This document shows, in pieces, positions 23,839-35,700 of a stretch of DNA of 64,000 nt. The notes under the pieces were generated by a model, which was given only the letters and a program-made list of their open reading frames with translations, ran no database searches and had not been told where the DNA came from. Numbering within the stretch: the stretch's first letter is position 1; each line of letters begins with the position of its first letter. The position numbers and the translations under genes were made by a program. Source of the DNA: Callaeas wilsoni (taxonomy: Eukaryota > Chordata > Aves > Passeriformes > Callaeidae); assembly GCA_013398955.1 (NCBI GenBank), contig VWPU01012204.1:1-64000 (forward strand). Reading direction: 5' to 3'.

Positions 23839-25977
23839 CAAACAACAATGTTAAGGTTGCAAAAAGAAGCCCTTGGGTGCTGGGGAGCTCCCAGGCTGCA
23901 GGAACAGCACCAGACTTAAAATCCAGACCCCGGCCCCTCCAAAGGCAGCATCCCAAACCAGTGACTTAGTGGGGAGTTACTGGCTGTAGCAGCTCAGCCT
24001 CTTCTCAGAGGAGACATGGAAATAATGAATGGCAGTGAAGCAGTCAGCTGCTGAGCTCTGAAAAAGTGTCCAGGAGAAATTAAACACCACGACTCCAACC
24101 TGTAATATCCCCTCAGTGGCCCACTTTTCCTTCAAACCAAAGCATTTTCAGTTCAGACTTAAAACTATTGCTGACCTGCCCAGTTTTTTCCAGATTTTTC
24201 AAGTGCTCAGGGATTGACTTTCATCTTTGTGAAGCAACAGATCATGTTCAGTAATTCACACAGCCCCACTGTGAAGATTTGCTGGGGTCTTTTTTCCCTT
24301 TTCATTAAACAATAGGGAGAAGATGCCCTGGGAAGCCTCCTGCACTCCCCCAAGGTCCCAGTGATAGCTTCTGTCCCGTTCCCCTGGCTTCTGGTAAACC
24401 AGCTTTGCCTGGACATCTTTCAGGAAAAAACATGAAAGTATGGGCAAAGGGGCAGAGGAGAGAGAGCAACACTTTTACTGAAATGAATAGAAACTGCTTA
24501 AGGGGAGGTCACTAACATGAGAAGCATGATGATGACCTCTCATCATCACTGCATTGTTCTCCCTACGATTAGAGAGCCCCTTTTACAGTCCAATTTCCTC
24601 AAACCCATGAGGAAACCTCAGTGAAGACAATTAAACACTGTCTGTATCCTTTTTTTTTTCACAAAAAAGTGCATTTCTGCTTATGCTCTGATTTCATCAC
24701 ACGTTTGGTAACTGCATTTCCAGGAGGTAAAAAACAGAACGAGAGGTTCCTTGCCCCAGCACAAAGACCAGCCCTCCCAACCCAGAGCAGAGGCAGGCTG
24801 CTGAATGCTGACAGTTTTCTGCTTTCGCTAAGTACCTTTTCTTTCTTTGACCAGAGGCTGTCTCCAGCTACCCCAGTGCTAGAGAGGCTGAATGCAGCCA
24901 GGTCCTGCACCTCAGGGACCACGAGAGAAAGAGTGGTCATCACATTTTCCTAAGTCCACGAAACTGCTACAGAGAACGATAAAGCACTGATAGACGGAGG
25001 GAGCTGCCTTGCTGTGTGCTAGAAGGGCAGAAACCGAGTGCATTTCTGCTGGGACAGAGGATGCTTTTCTACTCTGCATTAAAAACAGATTTTTCTTTTT
25101 ATTCTGAACTAGACAGCTCAGTCCTCCAGACTCCATTCTGATACATGCTAAAGGCACATTCAGCGCATTCAGAACCGAATTCATACGTGAATTTTTAGGA
25201 GTATTCTTGTCGGTGATATGAATCCAGCTTGGCTCAGTTTCCAAAACATCTCAAAGCTCAATGTTCCCACAGAAACTTGGGATTCTTGAACTTGCCAGGC
25301 ACGGTTACTCAACAAATTTTTGCAGCTATTTAGCCAAAATAAAATCCTAACACAGAGGGCTCACATCAAAATACACAATACAATCTAATTTATACTCAAA
25401 AAGAAATCATGAATCACTTCTCACAGCTAATGGTGACTGCTCGTTTAGGCTGACTAAAAATTATTAAAAGCTTCTAAACATTCACGAGGAGCAGGTATTT
25501 TCTTGGCTGCTTAAGAATGCCTCTAATGTAACTCAAAGAGCTGATAAAGCAAACTTTCCAATCCATGTAATCCCATGGATATTTCTGTGTCAATAATACT
25601 ACCCCATACATTTCAGAGCGTTCCAGAGTTACTTCTTGCAGAACTCTTGTATCTTTTAGCTCTCTGACATTTAGTTTTCATCTTGAAGATGCCAAACCGT
25701 CCCGTTTCCAGAGACAACATTCCCTTCCCTATGGCCTGACATGCTACCGGTGTCTGCAGAAGAAATGAAAACAGGAAGCAAGTTTAAACCACCCTTCCAT
25801 TATGGACTCCTTTTTATCAGAAGATCCCAAGAACAAAAAGCTATCACATCCCTGACTTCACAGCCCATACAGGAGATGAAAATGCAGCGAAGAGAAAATA
25901 GCTTCAGTCAGAGCTCTGGAGCACACGGGGCCCTGTCCACGGCAGCAGGAGAAGAAAGGCAAAGTCACAACACTTAC

Positions 25978-26054
25978 ACAGAGGACGTGCAGGACCACAG
26001 CTCCATGTCTCCTGTCCTCGTTCGTGAAGATGTCATTGGGGAACTCATGGAGAG
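25978..26054 (-). CDS. SLC24A3: SLC24A3 (NCKX3) exon, end of N-terminal extracellular segment and start of first membrane region
   Basis: This internal exon (77 nt) is the most upstream one visible. Read on the minus strand it starts after a pyrimidine-rich tract ending in tttttgcag and ends TGT|gtaagtg, so both splice sites are canonical. It begins with two bases (CT) that complete an alanine codon begun in the previous exon, then gives 25 codons: LHEFPNDIFTNEDRR, then HGAVVLHVLC. In SLC24A3 this segment joins the N-terminal extracellular part to the first conserved membrane region. NCKX3 is a plasma-membrane exchanger that moves Ca2+ and K+ out against Na+. The exon ends in phase 0 and joins directly to the exon at 18955-19029, which continues AVYMFYALAI. 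From memory the human protein has Q where this one has H after DRR. The assignment to the NCKX family is certain; NCKX3 rather than NCKX4 rests on the combined residues of all four exons. Confidence 0.93.
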
Positions 26055-27182
26055 CTGCAAAAAGCAGGGAGGGGGGAAAGAAAGCTCAGATGTTTAATCA
26101 GCCACTCACACCCTCCCCACGTGCTGTTCAGTAATACAGCGAGAGGCTGCCCAACTCCACCCTGCAGCCACCTGCCAGAGGCTGTGCCTCACCTCCCTGC
26201 GCCTCAGCTTACCTTCTCCTCGGGCACCCCCTTCCCCCAGATGTTTGCTGTGCCACTTCCTTGGTGGCCGGCACCACGCTGTGACCCACAGACGCCCAAG
26301 GAGGGACAGACACCGCCCCAGAGCACAGCACGGCTCCTTCCTCGAGGGAAGCACTCAGAGCTGTCCAGAGCGGGCACAGTTATCTCCTGGAGGGGTTGGC
26401 AGCTCTGTTCCCACTGCCCAACAAGCCACAGAGCCATCGAGAGGAGTGTGCCACGCGCTTCCCAGCCTTTGCTGCGAATACACTGTCACAAGCGGCTGAA
26501 AGACAAATTCCCTCCGTTTGCTCAAATGCTTTGTTACTGCTCTGGATGGTAATTGGATTATAAAGCTCCTAGGGACAGCCTGCCAGTTAGGCTGCAGGAA
26601 TGGCTTTGGGTTGGAAACCAAAAAGCCAGCGTGAAGATGAAGCTCTGGCATTCAAGTGCTTCTCAGTAACTCCGGATTTTGAAACAACAGCTTTCTGCTA
26701 ATGGTCAGTTCTTCACATTCAGCCATCAGAGGGAAAAAAACAAACTGCCTTTCACATCTTTAGCATTATTAAAGCTCCAGCAATAGGAACTTAATTAGCA
26801 ATTGCACAGAAGATTAAATGGAAAAACAATCCAGCTCACTCTCCCGGTTTTGCTGCCTCTGAAGCAATAACTGAGCAAAAGGCAGCTGCATTTTAATTTT
26901 GTTCCTCACACAAGCAACAGCTCTACCCAGGCACTGCACCTGAGGAGGAAAACACTCTTTTTTACATACCATCTTCTGCCCAAAGGCTCAGGTTATAGCT
27001 GTTAATTGTATTCCTATGGATTGGTAAATTCTACAATGAGTCCTAACAAATTAGCAGGAGCTACTGGAGCAGTACAGACGGCATCTTTAAAATATCCATA
27101 AGGGAAGAACACAGCAATACCCTTCTCCTTCACGAGAACCAGCTACGCCCGTGACTTTTTATCACCTGTCAGGACTCACCCG

Positions 27183-27239
27183 CCAGGAGCTGAAACTATT
27201 TCCAGGAGCTGCAACTACTTCCAGGAGCTGCAACTACCT
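27183..27239. repeat. 19-bp tandem repeat, three copies
   Basis: Units start at 27183, 27202 and 27221: ccaggagctgaaactattt, then ccaggagctgcaactactt twice with one or two differences. Confidence 0.85.
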
Positions 27240-29912
27240 TCCTTCTGAGGCAGAACCAGTCCTGCCAGGCTGCCTTCCCCTCCCCTCCCACCCCAGCACA
27301 TGTGCTGTGCTAGAGCTGCCACAAGCTGCCAGAAACACCCTTAGGTGTGCAGCCTAAGGAAGCAGTCAGGGAGGTGCCAGCACGAGGACAGGAGTGAGAA
27401 AAACCCCAACAAGCAACATAAAACACCATGGAAGCAGGGAGACAATGAAGGTAAATCAGGTGGAAAGGATTCATCTTTCCTCAGCAAAACATGTGAAATC
27501 CAGTGTTTCCATCCCAGCTTTAAGAAACGTTTCTGACCACTCCCTGTTCCACAGGCGAAGGAAACACGGGGAGGTCTGTCTGCAGCTGTATGCAAAAGGG
27601 TTTGCTAACACACGTGTGTGTGTGTGCTTCCCCTCCTCCTGCAGCTGCCTCTGAGATTTTACCTCCATTACAGACAGATGACAAAAATCCAATCCCTCTA
27701 TCAGGAGTCTCTGGGAGGTTCAAGGAGCCTGAAGTGCACCTAAGGTGAGGGCATACAGGGAAAAAACAGTACAAAAATAGCAAGAGCTGTCTCCAGTGTC
27801 AGTGGCTGGGAATCCTGGCCCTCCTCCCTCAGGTTCAGGTTCCCACCCCACACCGGCACCTCCTCTTCAGAGGAAATCCAAGGTGTCCATCTCCAAGGTG
27901 TCCATGCATGCTTACTCCACGACATTGTCCGAACACAAACGCTCTTAGCGGGTTACACTTGGACGCATGCAATCACAAAATAATGTATGCAAATTTGAAA
28001 TCTGCTGCATTTTTATTAGCTGCATCAGGTGCAGATGAGTATAGATAAGAGGAGAGTTTTGCAAAACACAGGAGCTCCTTTCTAAGAGGAAATAAAGGGT
28101 GCTGCTGGAACACCACTCCAACAACAGCTGCCCTATTTAGCGGGTTATAAAAGCTCAGACTGTTATTTTGCTAAAAGAGTCCCCAGCCTTTGAACAGAAA
28201 ATAGGTGCAGATTTTGCCAGGTTTGTTTTGATTGCACAGAAAAAACCCCAACCACCCTGCCAATGAACCTAAACCCAAAGAATAAAACACTTCTGCCTAA
28301 TAATCCGCTCTGGTCCCGCAGACTTGGCAGGTATCAGCCTGGAGCAGCAGAAGGGCAGGATCTTCACAGAGCTCAGCCCCTCCCCAGTCACCTCCTGCGT
28401 GGGCATTAGACACAATCCTGGGAGCAGCCCAGCACCGGGCGCATTCCCAGGGGGTTCCAGCCCTTGGACACACACAGCTCAGCCTCAGTTGTCAGTTCCT
28501 GAGGGTCACATTCCCAGAAAACTGAGGGCAGGAGTCTGCAGCTCAACACAACACTCCTTCCAAAGGCGCAGCTCTATCTTGCACCGGCAACTTGTAGAAC
28601 CATGAATAAATATTGACATTACTCGCATTTGGAAGTAACTGGAATTAGAAGGCAATTAGCAAGGTATGGATTGGCCTCAGAAAGGGACATAAATATTACA
28701 GGAACAGATGAGCACTAGGAGTGAGAAGTTGTGCTCTTGTGCCCTTGACTCCAGGTGTTCTGACAGGCGGTGGCTGCTGTGTAGGACAGGGAGCCCACAC
28801 CTTTTGGAGCCACCATTACAAAGGGATGGCCAGATCCAGAGGAAAAGTTTGGATCCATACCCGCCAAGGGAAAATTATTTTACTCATAATACAATGAGCT
28901 GGAATGAATTCTTATCCTGTTATTCTCCATCAGTGAACAATTCTTTACAACTGGAACCCTGTTCAGCCCTGGCCATAGGAGACTTACAGAATGCTCTGCA
29001 TCACACTGCACTCGGAGGATTTGCTGGCACAACGCAAACCTGTCTCTGCCCAGGCCAGGTGTGCAGGGAAGGTGCTGCTGTACCGCTTCTCGGGGGCGGC
29101 ACTTTTCACAACCCTTTTCCCAGCTACTCCTTCCCCTCTCACATCTAATGTTCCCATCTCTCCAAAATGATTACTTTTCAAAATACCCAGCACTGTACTG
29201 GATCAATAGTTCTAAAAGCTGCGACATTCACATATTTTTTAAGAAGTCTTTATATTGCTAGCCAGTGTATCTACTCTGGAGACAAGAAAACCCTCGGGGA
29301 ATCTCCCACTGCTTTAACAGATGGAAGATGTTCAGCCTGGCCAATGAATTACCAGCACAGAAAACTCTCAGATTTACAACCTTGCTTCATTTTCTCAGGC
29401 TGTCCCCACAATTCTTTCTCTGCGAATTCTGCTGCTGTCACCTATGACGGACGGATGTTAGCAGAGCAGACCTTGTGACCAGAACCCAGACAATGTTGTT
29501 TTGCATCCATGCTGGTAGCTTTCTACACAGGGAAACAAAAATAAACTTTAAAGCAACTCGTTACCTTTCTCCCCTTACGCTCACAATCATGGTTTTAAAC
29601 CCAAGCTCGAGATTGCTGCTGGCTTCAAGGGACACAACAATACCACAACCAGCACCCAACTCCCCGACCTCCAGCAGCATCCCTGGACAGTACCAGCTCT
29701 GCCTCCTGTTGTCTGTCCCTCACAGGGAGCAGGGACGTGCCAGGGTGAACCTGCGGGCACGGGAGGTGAGGGGCCCAGGAACCGCTGGGTCTGTGCAGCC
29801 TCCCAGCTCCCACTGCCTGGAGACCAGCTCGGGCACACACAGCCCACCCAATGGGGAACAACATTAAATCCCACAGCACATCTGTAGCTGCCTTTAAAAT
29901 CAATGAGATCGG

Positions 29913-30105
29913 TCAAATTCTCGCTGAAGGGAGGGCGAGTACCTCTTTTTTTTTAAGGTATATATATAAATGTTTTACAGTCTGCCAAGCGAGAATGGCC
30001 TTTGCATTGCAGCGGCATGAGCTAAAACGCAAAGAGANAGTCAAAATCTCGCTGAAGGGAGGGTGAGTACCTTTGCAATGGCATGAGCTAAAACGCAAAG
30101 AGAGC
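29913..30105. repeat. Direct duplication around a single N (30038), probable assembly joint
   Basis: The words tctcgctgaagggaggg, gagtacct and catgagctaaaacgcaaaga occur both left (29913-30037) and right (30039-30105) of the N. The right copy lacks about 60-70 bp of the left copy, including the T-rich and atatata part. Confidence 0.75.
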
Positions 30106-31504
30106 CAAACTATGATGATACATCAATAATAAAACATTTTGCTAATGTTTCACCCGTGTCTCCACTCAACTGCTGCAAACCAGCAGCTGAAGCAGCGCGG
30201 GGGTACGGCCCCCACAGTAAATCACGCAGCACGCCCAGAGGCACCATCCCACACCTCGCAGGGGCTTTTCCAGGCTCTGTGCCGGGCCCCTGGGGTGGAC
30301 AGAGCAGTTATCCATCAGCTCCTCGGCAGCACGAGGCAGAGCCGTGGGAGCAGCCCAGGAGCCCCACCAGGTACCTGTTCGCAGGTGCCTGTGGTGGGAT
30401 GAGGCAGACAGAGCCGGCGTGGTGTGAATAAACTGAGAGAGGTCTGCATTTCTACCCAGTAAATCATGCGTGGGCTGGGGCAAAGAAAGGAGGGAAAAGA
30501 TGGAGGAGTGGGAATACAAGATGGTGAACCCTGAGCACCACGGGGAATTCAGAACCGGCAGCTCATTTGCGTGGGAAGTGAGAACCAACATTACTCCTTG
30601 CTACTCTGGAGGAAGCACTGGGGAGAAATCACTGCTCGGAAGCAGCCGGCAGAGCAGCTTCCAGGGCCCTCCACCCACGGAGCAGCTGGCAGTGCGGCTC
30701 CCGGGAAGCCCCGCTTCTGCCTCAGCAGCAATTCTAGGAAGGGCAGCTCCGGCCAGGCTTGTGGGTTTAAACTGCAGGGGTGTTTCACCCGGGTGTAAAC
30801 ACGCACACAGCTACGACACGCGTGGTTCTGCAGGCGTCCCTGGCAGCTGAGCTGCTCGTCATTCCATGCACACCTGACCGGCAGTTCTCCAGAATTTCAG
30901 ACGTTCAGAGCCGCGCAGAAATTGCAAAATGCATTTCCTTTGGAGGGGGCACGTGAAGCGCCCAGCCCTGCACACCCCATACTGTGTGGTCCCCCTTTTC
31001 TTTACACTCTCCTGGCTGGGTGCTGGGTGCCACGGTGCCCCCAGGCTCAGGTCCTGCTCCATCGTGGGGCTCTTTCTCCATGCCAGCTGCACACGCGCTT
31101 TCCTGACGCTTTCCCCCGCTGCAGGAAGCAAAGCCTTGAAGGAACAAACCCCTAAACATAAGCAGAGCCCTTGTGAAGTCAAAAAGGTTCTGCCTTGGCT
31201 CCAGTGCAAATGAGTCGCTTGCAAGGTCAGAGGCGCATCGAGATCCAAGGACAACAAGCAAATATATCTCAACATAAATGGGGGAGAAATCAGAAATAAT
31301 AAATAATATGCAACAGCATATGGTTCAGAGAGAGTTTAAGTCAAATAACAGCAGCAAGCGACCTCTGAAGAGAAGGTTATACTTTCCTTTGTTCAGTACA
31401 AGAACTGATTTCTGTCACAGCAAGAATCTGGCAGTTGTTTCCCAGGATCTTTGAGCTTTTATATTCCTGTGTTTCACTTGACCACGCTATAGCTAAGCTG
31501 CTTA

Positions 31505-31520
31505 AATATATATATATATG
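31505..31520. repeat. Short AT dinucleotide run
   Basis: About seven at units (atatatatatatat) precede a CR1 3' end. Confidence 0.7.
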
Positions 31521-31530
31521 CATGCTTAAA

Positions 31531-31770
31531 CTGACAGAGGGCAGACGGGTAGACTGGATACTAGGAAGAAATTCTTCCCCGTGAGGGTGGCCAGGCCCTG
31601 GACCAGGCTGCCCGAAGAACCTGTGGCTGCCCCATCCCTGCAAGCGTCCAGGGCCAGGTCAAACGGAACTTGGATCAACCTGGGACAGCGCAAGGTGTCC
31701 CTGCCCACGGCAGGGGGTGGAACTGGATGGGCTTTAAGGTCCCTTCCAACCCAAACCTTTCGGGGATCCT
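31531..31770 (+). mobile_element. CR1 LINE 3' end, plus strand
   Basis: The order is ctgacagagggcagacgggt, aggaagaaattcttccccgt, ggctgcccgaagaacctgtg, caacctgggacagcgcaagg and ggtcccttccaacccaaacc, as in avian CR1 3' ends. It is 5'-truncated and antisense to SLC24A3. Confidence 0.93.
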
Positions 31771-32619
31771 GCAGTAGATTTTGCTCTCCTCTGTGCCCCC
31801 GTCCCCCATCCCGACGGGGGCATCAGCAGAACTGCCAGAGTTACAGCTTCCACAGACCCAAGCACGGTGGGTGCTGGATCAAGATGTTTCCCCCGACAAT
31901 CGCAATGCTTCTGCAAAGTGATCCATTATCAGCCACACACGCCGGTCAGAAATAGCTGGCACGAGGAAGGTTCTTAGCAAAACCACAGCAAAAAAAGAAC
32001 AAATCCCTGGCTGGCTCCTGTCCTCACATGAACTGCCAGAAATTCCTAATAACTTACTGGCTTAATTACAGCTACTCCGGAGTTCCCGGACTCCTTTTGG
32101 TTTGGAACAGAATACAGTCCCTCTTTCACTAGCTTTATTTTGGGGAACAAATATTTATATCGTGTTCATATCCATGGGCAGACTAACCAAAAAAGGCAAC
32201 TTTACAAGAAGCACTTCTATGAAGCCACCTGGAAAGGAAGAGATGCTGCTGTCACCTCTCTTCTTTTCTTGGGGGGAAAAGGGAGGGACTTTTTAATCTC
32301 TCAGCATGCCAAGTGCTGGATGCAGGGATGCCATGAGATCACTGTCTGCTTCTGTCTTAGCCCCATTATGGGGGTGGCTGGGAACCTGGATTGAAGCATA
32401 TAAAAAAACCCACCTCCTGCAAAGAATCAAACTTCTGGATTTTGCCAAAAACACGTTAGAAATGGTGGCTTAAACACGTGGTCCAGGAATAGAGGCAGCT
32501 TCACCATGGGCCAGCCACAGCCAGCCCTGCCCGGCAAGCAGCAGGACGAGGCCATTGTGAGCACCTGGAATGTGGCAAAGGGACAGCACCCTGGGCTAGA
32601 GGAGGGTGTGAGGGGGGAC

Positions 32620-32745
32620 AGAGATCCTAGAGCCACAGAAAAGGACTGGAAAAGGCTGGAAAAGCTCTCGAAGGTCATCGAGTCCAGCCCCCAACCCAGC
32701 ACTGCCCTCCTGCCGAAGCGGGCTCTGCTCCAGGCACCCCAGCCC
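32620..32745 (-). mobile_element. CR1 LINE 3' fragment, minus strand
   Basis: The plus strand shows the reverse complement of a CR1 3' end: agagccacagaaaaggactg, gaaaagctctcgaaggtcat, cgagtccagccccc and cccagcactgccctcctgcc. It is of the same general type as the fragment at 4803-4908 and in the same direction as SLC24A3. Confidence 0.75.
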
Positions 32746-35700
32746 TCCGAGCCGGGAGGCTGCCGTGGGCTCTGCCTCCCACATGCCATCAGGGCAGGGA
32801 TTTACTGCCTGCAAATGAATTCCAACATTTAAACTGCCCAGGCTCATCTGCGGAGCAGCTCTAATACGCTTTAAGCTCCCTCGAACGTATAAATGCTTAA
32901 AGCTATTACAATCTCTTTGTTATTTTACGCTAGGCATCCCATTAACTATTTTCTTACTTTGATCTAATCAGTGTTTACCACTATTTGGAGATTAATTCTG
33001 GATAACGAGGCCACATGGCCTGTGTCTCCTCTAGAGGCCACGAGTTGGTTGGCAAGGCAGGGCAGCCCTGCCATGACAGGGAGCCCCTGTCCTGACACCC
33101 TGGGGAGCACAGCACAGGACCCCAAGCGTGTTAGGATTTTCCATTTAAGCTTACACGACACACAGAGTCCCTTCCCCTCTCAGCCACAACAAAGACATCC
33201 TTTCCCATTTCCATCCCAACACAAGGTGCTTCAAGTGCTCAGGCACTTGTATCTTATGTAAATTATATTTAGCAAATCAGAGACAGTTCCATACTTCAGA
33301 CATCCATCATTTTGCTCTTTGCATATAAAACTGGCAGGGAAAATTTCCATTCCAAGACTGCAAGGTTAAAATGCTACACCCAACTAAAGCGTGCATAAAA
33401 GGGAAATTAGAGCAATCCTTTACTTTGATAGAGCAATGAAAGTACATTAAAAGGGAATTTCTGGGGGTGTAAACATTAGCATGGGAGTGATTTTCAGGTG
33501 ACAAAGCAACACGGCTCTCAGGATGTTAGCCAGCCTTCTCCAAGGCATCCCAACATCTCTGGCATCAGCTTGGCTTGGGATCAGCCACAAGCCCAGCTCT
33601 TCTGGAAGAGAGCTGCAGTCAGCCCTCTGCCTGGCTGAAACCCACAGCACAGGGCACTTACTTTTGCCCTTTGAACATCAGCACATCTTCTCGAGCCCCT
33701 TTTTCAGTTTACTGGGATTCCTGAACGCCACTCTGCTCCTCCAAGCATAACTCACACCCTCAGCTCACACCTCTGACAGGTCCCAAGAGTTACCTGCTAA
33801 TGGTCTGGGCATTATTTAATCCAATTTTTCAGCTACTGCACTGTGAAGTTCATCATGTCCAGGCTCAGCTGGGAGGTTTCTCAGCCTACTAATTACCCTG
33901 CCACCAGCAATTCCCTTACTCCAGGCTGAGATTTCACCAATTTTCTCAGTGTTACACGCATTCATCGTGCACTTGGCGATGACCATCTCAGAGAAGACTG
34001 AGACACGTGCTGTCCCAAAAAATGGGATGAATCACCTTATTTCTAAAAAGAGTCGGGGCAACTGCACACCATTCTGCTGAGAAGAGTCAGCCGGGAACTG
34101 GAGACGGCTGTGGAGAGAAGAGGATGCAGCAAGCAAGATCCTCCATGGATAGGAACCACCACGGCTTTCCAGCAATTAGCACTGACTAAGGATCTCCAAC
34201 CGACTTCCATCTGCTGCAAAGTGACTCCAGCAGCAAGGCTGCCACAACACCCTTCTGAATCAGTGCCCTCAGAGGGCTGAGGTCAGTGAAACTGGGGGTT
34301 CTGGCTCTCTGCCGCAGCCCTGACAGAGTACACGCTTTCTGTTCCCCACATCTCCGCTCCTGAACTGCACGGGAAGCTTGAGAGGTTTTTGTCTCCTTTG
34401 TAATTATCTATATAGTGCCACTCTTCCTTCTCGCTCTCATTTTGTCCAGAAGAGTGTCCCTGACGGAGGAGCTCAGTGCTGCTCAGTGGACCGAGCCAGA
34501 GAGCGAGCACCATCAGGGTCCGGATCTTTGGGAAACCCATGCTCTGAGCTCCCAGCAGCCCAGGCAGCACAGCGGGCCAAGGCCTGTCCTGTGCCACGTG
34601 GCAGAGATGGGTCCTGCCCTTCCTCTGGGGTCCCACTGACACGTTTCAGTTTTGCTTTCCTGTTCTCCTCCTAGCTGGTTTCTACACAAGAGAAGACACG
34701 GTTCGGTTTATTCTGTGACGTGGGGAAACGCAGCACATGCAGATGAAGCAAAGTACACGGCAGGTCCCTCTGCAGTTATGCATTTTGCTTTACGGTGACA
34801 GGCAGGCTTAGAGCCCAATCTCCAGCATAAAAATCGCATCAATCAATGTCAACATACTATTCATACATCAGAAAGACAACACTGGCTTTAAATAGGTACC
34901 AGCGGTTGCAGAAGACAAGGCGCTTCCAGAACTCCATCTCCGAAGAGCCTTTCATCTCACTCAGAAACTGAAAGCCCCTAAATATAGGACTACTGTTAAA
35001 AATTCATGAGCTTCAGCAGCTATTTATCAAAGTCGTGGAAATAGGATATTTTCATGATGGCGAATGGCTTGACATTCATTACTAATAAGCAAATGTGCCC
35101 TTTATTACCATTTTAGAACAGAACATCGCTACCGATACCCAAGGAACATTGCATTATCACTGGGCGTTAGCATTAGCTTTGCTACACTACACACATCATT
35201 CCTGCCATCTGGATGCCTCACGCTTGTTAGTTCCCAAATGGTGATGCGCACGAGGCCAGCTTTGTGGAGCTTGACCGCACGAGGCTGCCGGGAAGGTCCG
35301 TCCCAAAGGTGGGACAGCGCCGTGGTGCTCCTCTCCACCGGCCGTGCCCCAGCCCACACCTACAGTGATCCCTGTCTCCAGGGCCCTGGATGCTCTCAGC
35401 AGAGCCCGCTGTAGAGCCCCAGCTCCTCAGGGGCAGTGGCCACTGGACACAGGCAGCTCGCCCTGCTCACTGCAGGGCTGCAGATCAGCAGCAGTGACAC
35501 TCGTGGGCTACAGCCCCAGGGCAGGTGAGGTGGTTTACCGGGACATCATCCACGGCAGCTCCTGTCACGCCCCACTCACGGCCTCCTACCACAGCCACCT
35601 GACCTTAGAGAATCAATCAGAATGCAGCCTGACTTCCATGCAGAAGAGGTGAAAGAATAGCTCCTCTCTGTGACGGTTTAAGTTTTTCCTGTCTTTTATA

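Larger units (their letters stand above)
19030..25977 (-). other. SLC24A3: SLC24A3 intron between LHEFPND and AVYMFY exons (6948 bp)
   Basis: This is a GT-AG phase 0 intron (donor gtaagtgttg at 25977, acceptor ccttgcag ending at 19030). It contains a plus-strand CR1 end at 23511-23838, a homopolymer T pair at 19265-19286 and CpG-rich stretches around 19.8-20.0 and 20.7-21.0 kb. The rest looks like unique, non-coding sequence. Confidence 0.93.

Noticed and set aside
23504..23956. Open frames antisense to the CR1 at 23.5-23.8 kb
   Set aside because: They come from CR1 3' untranslated sequence read backwards. The same shadow appears at 31.5 and 48.5 kb.
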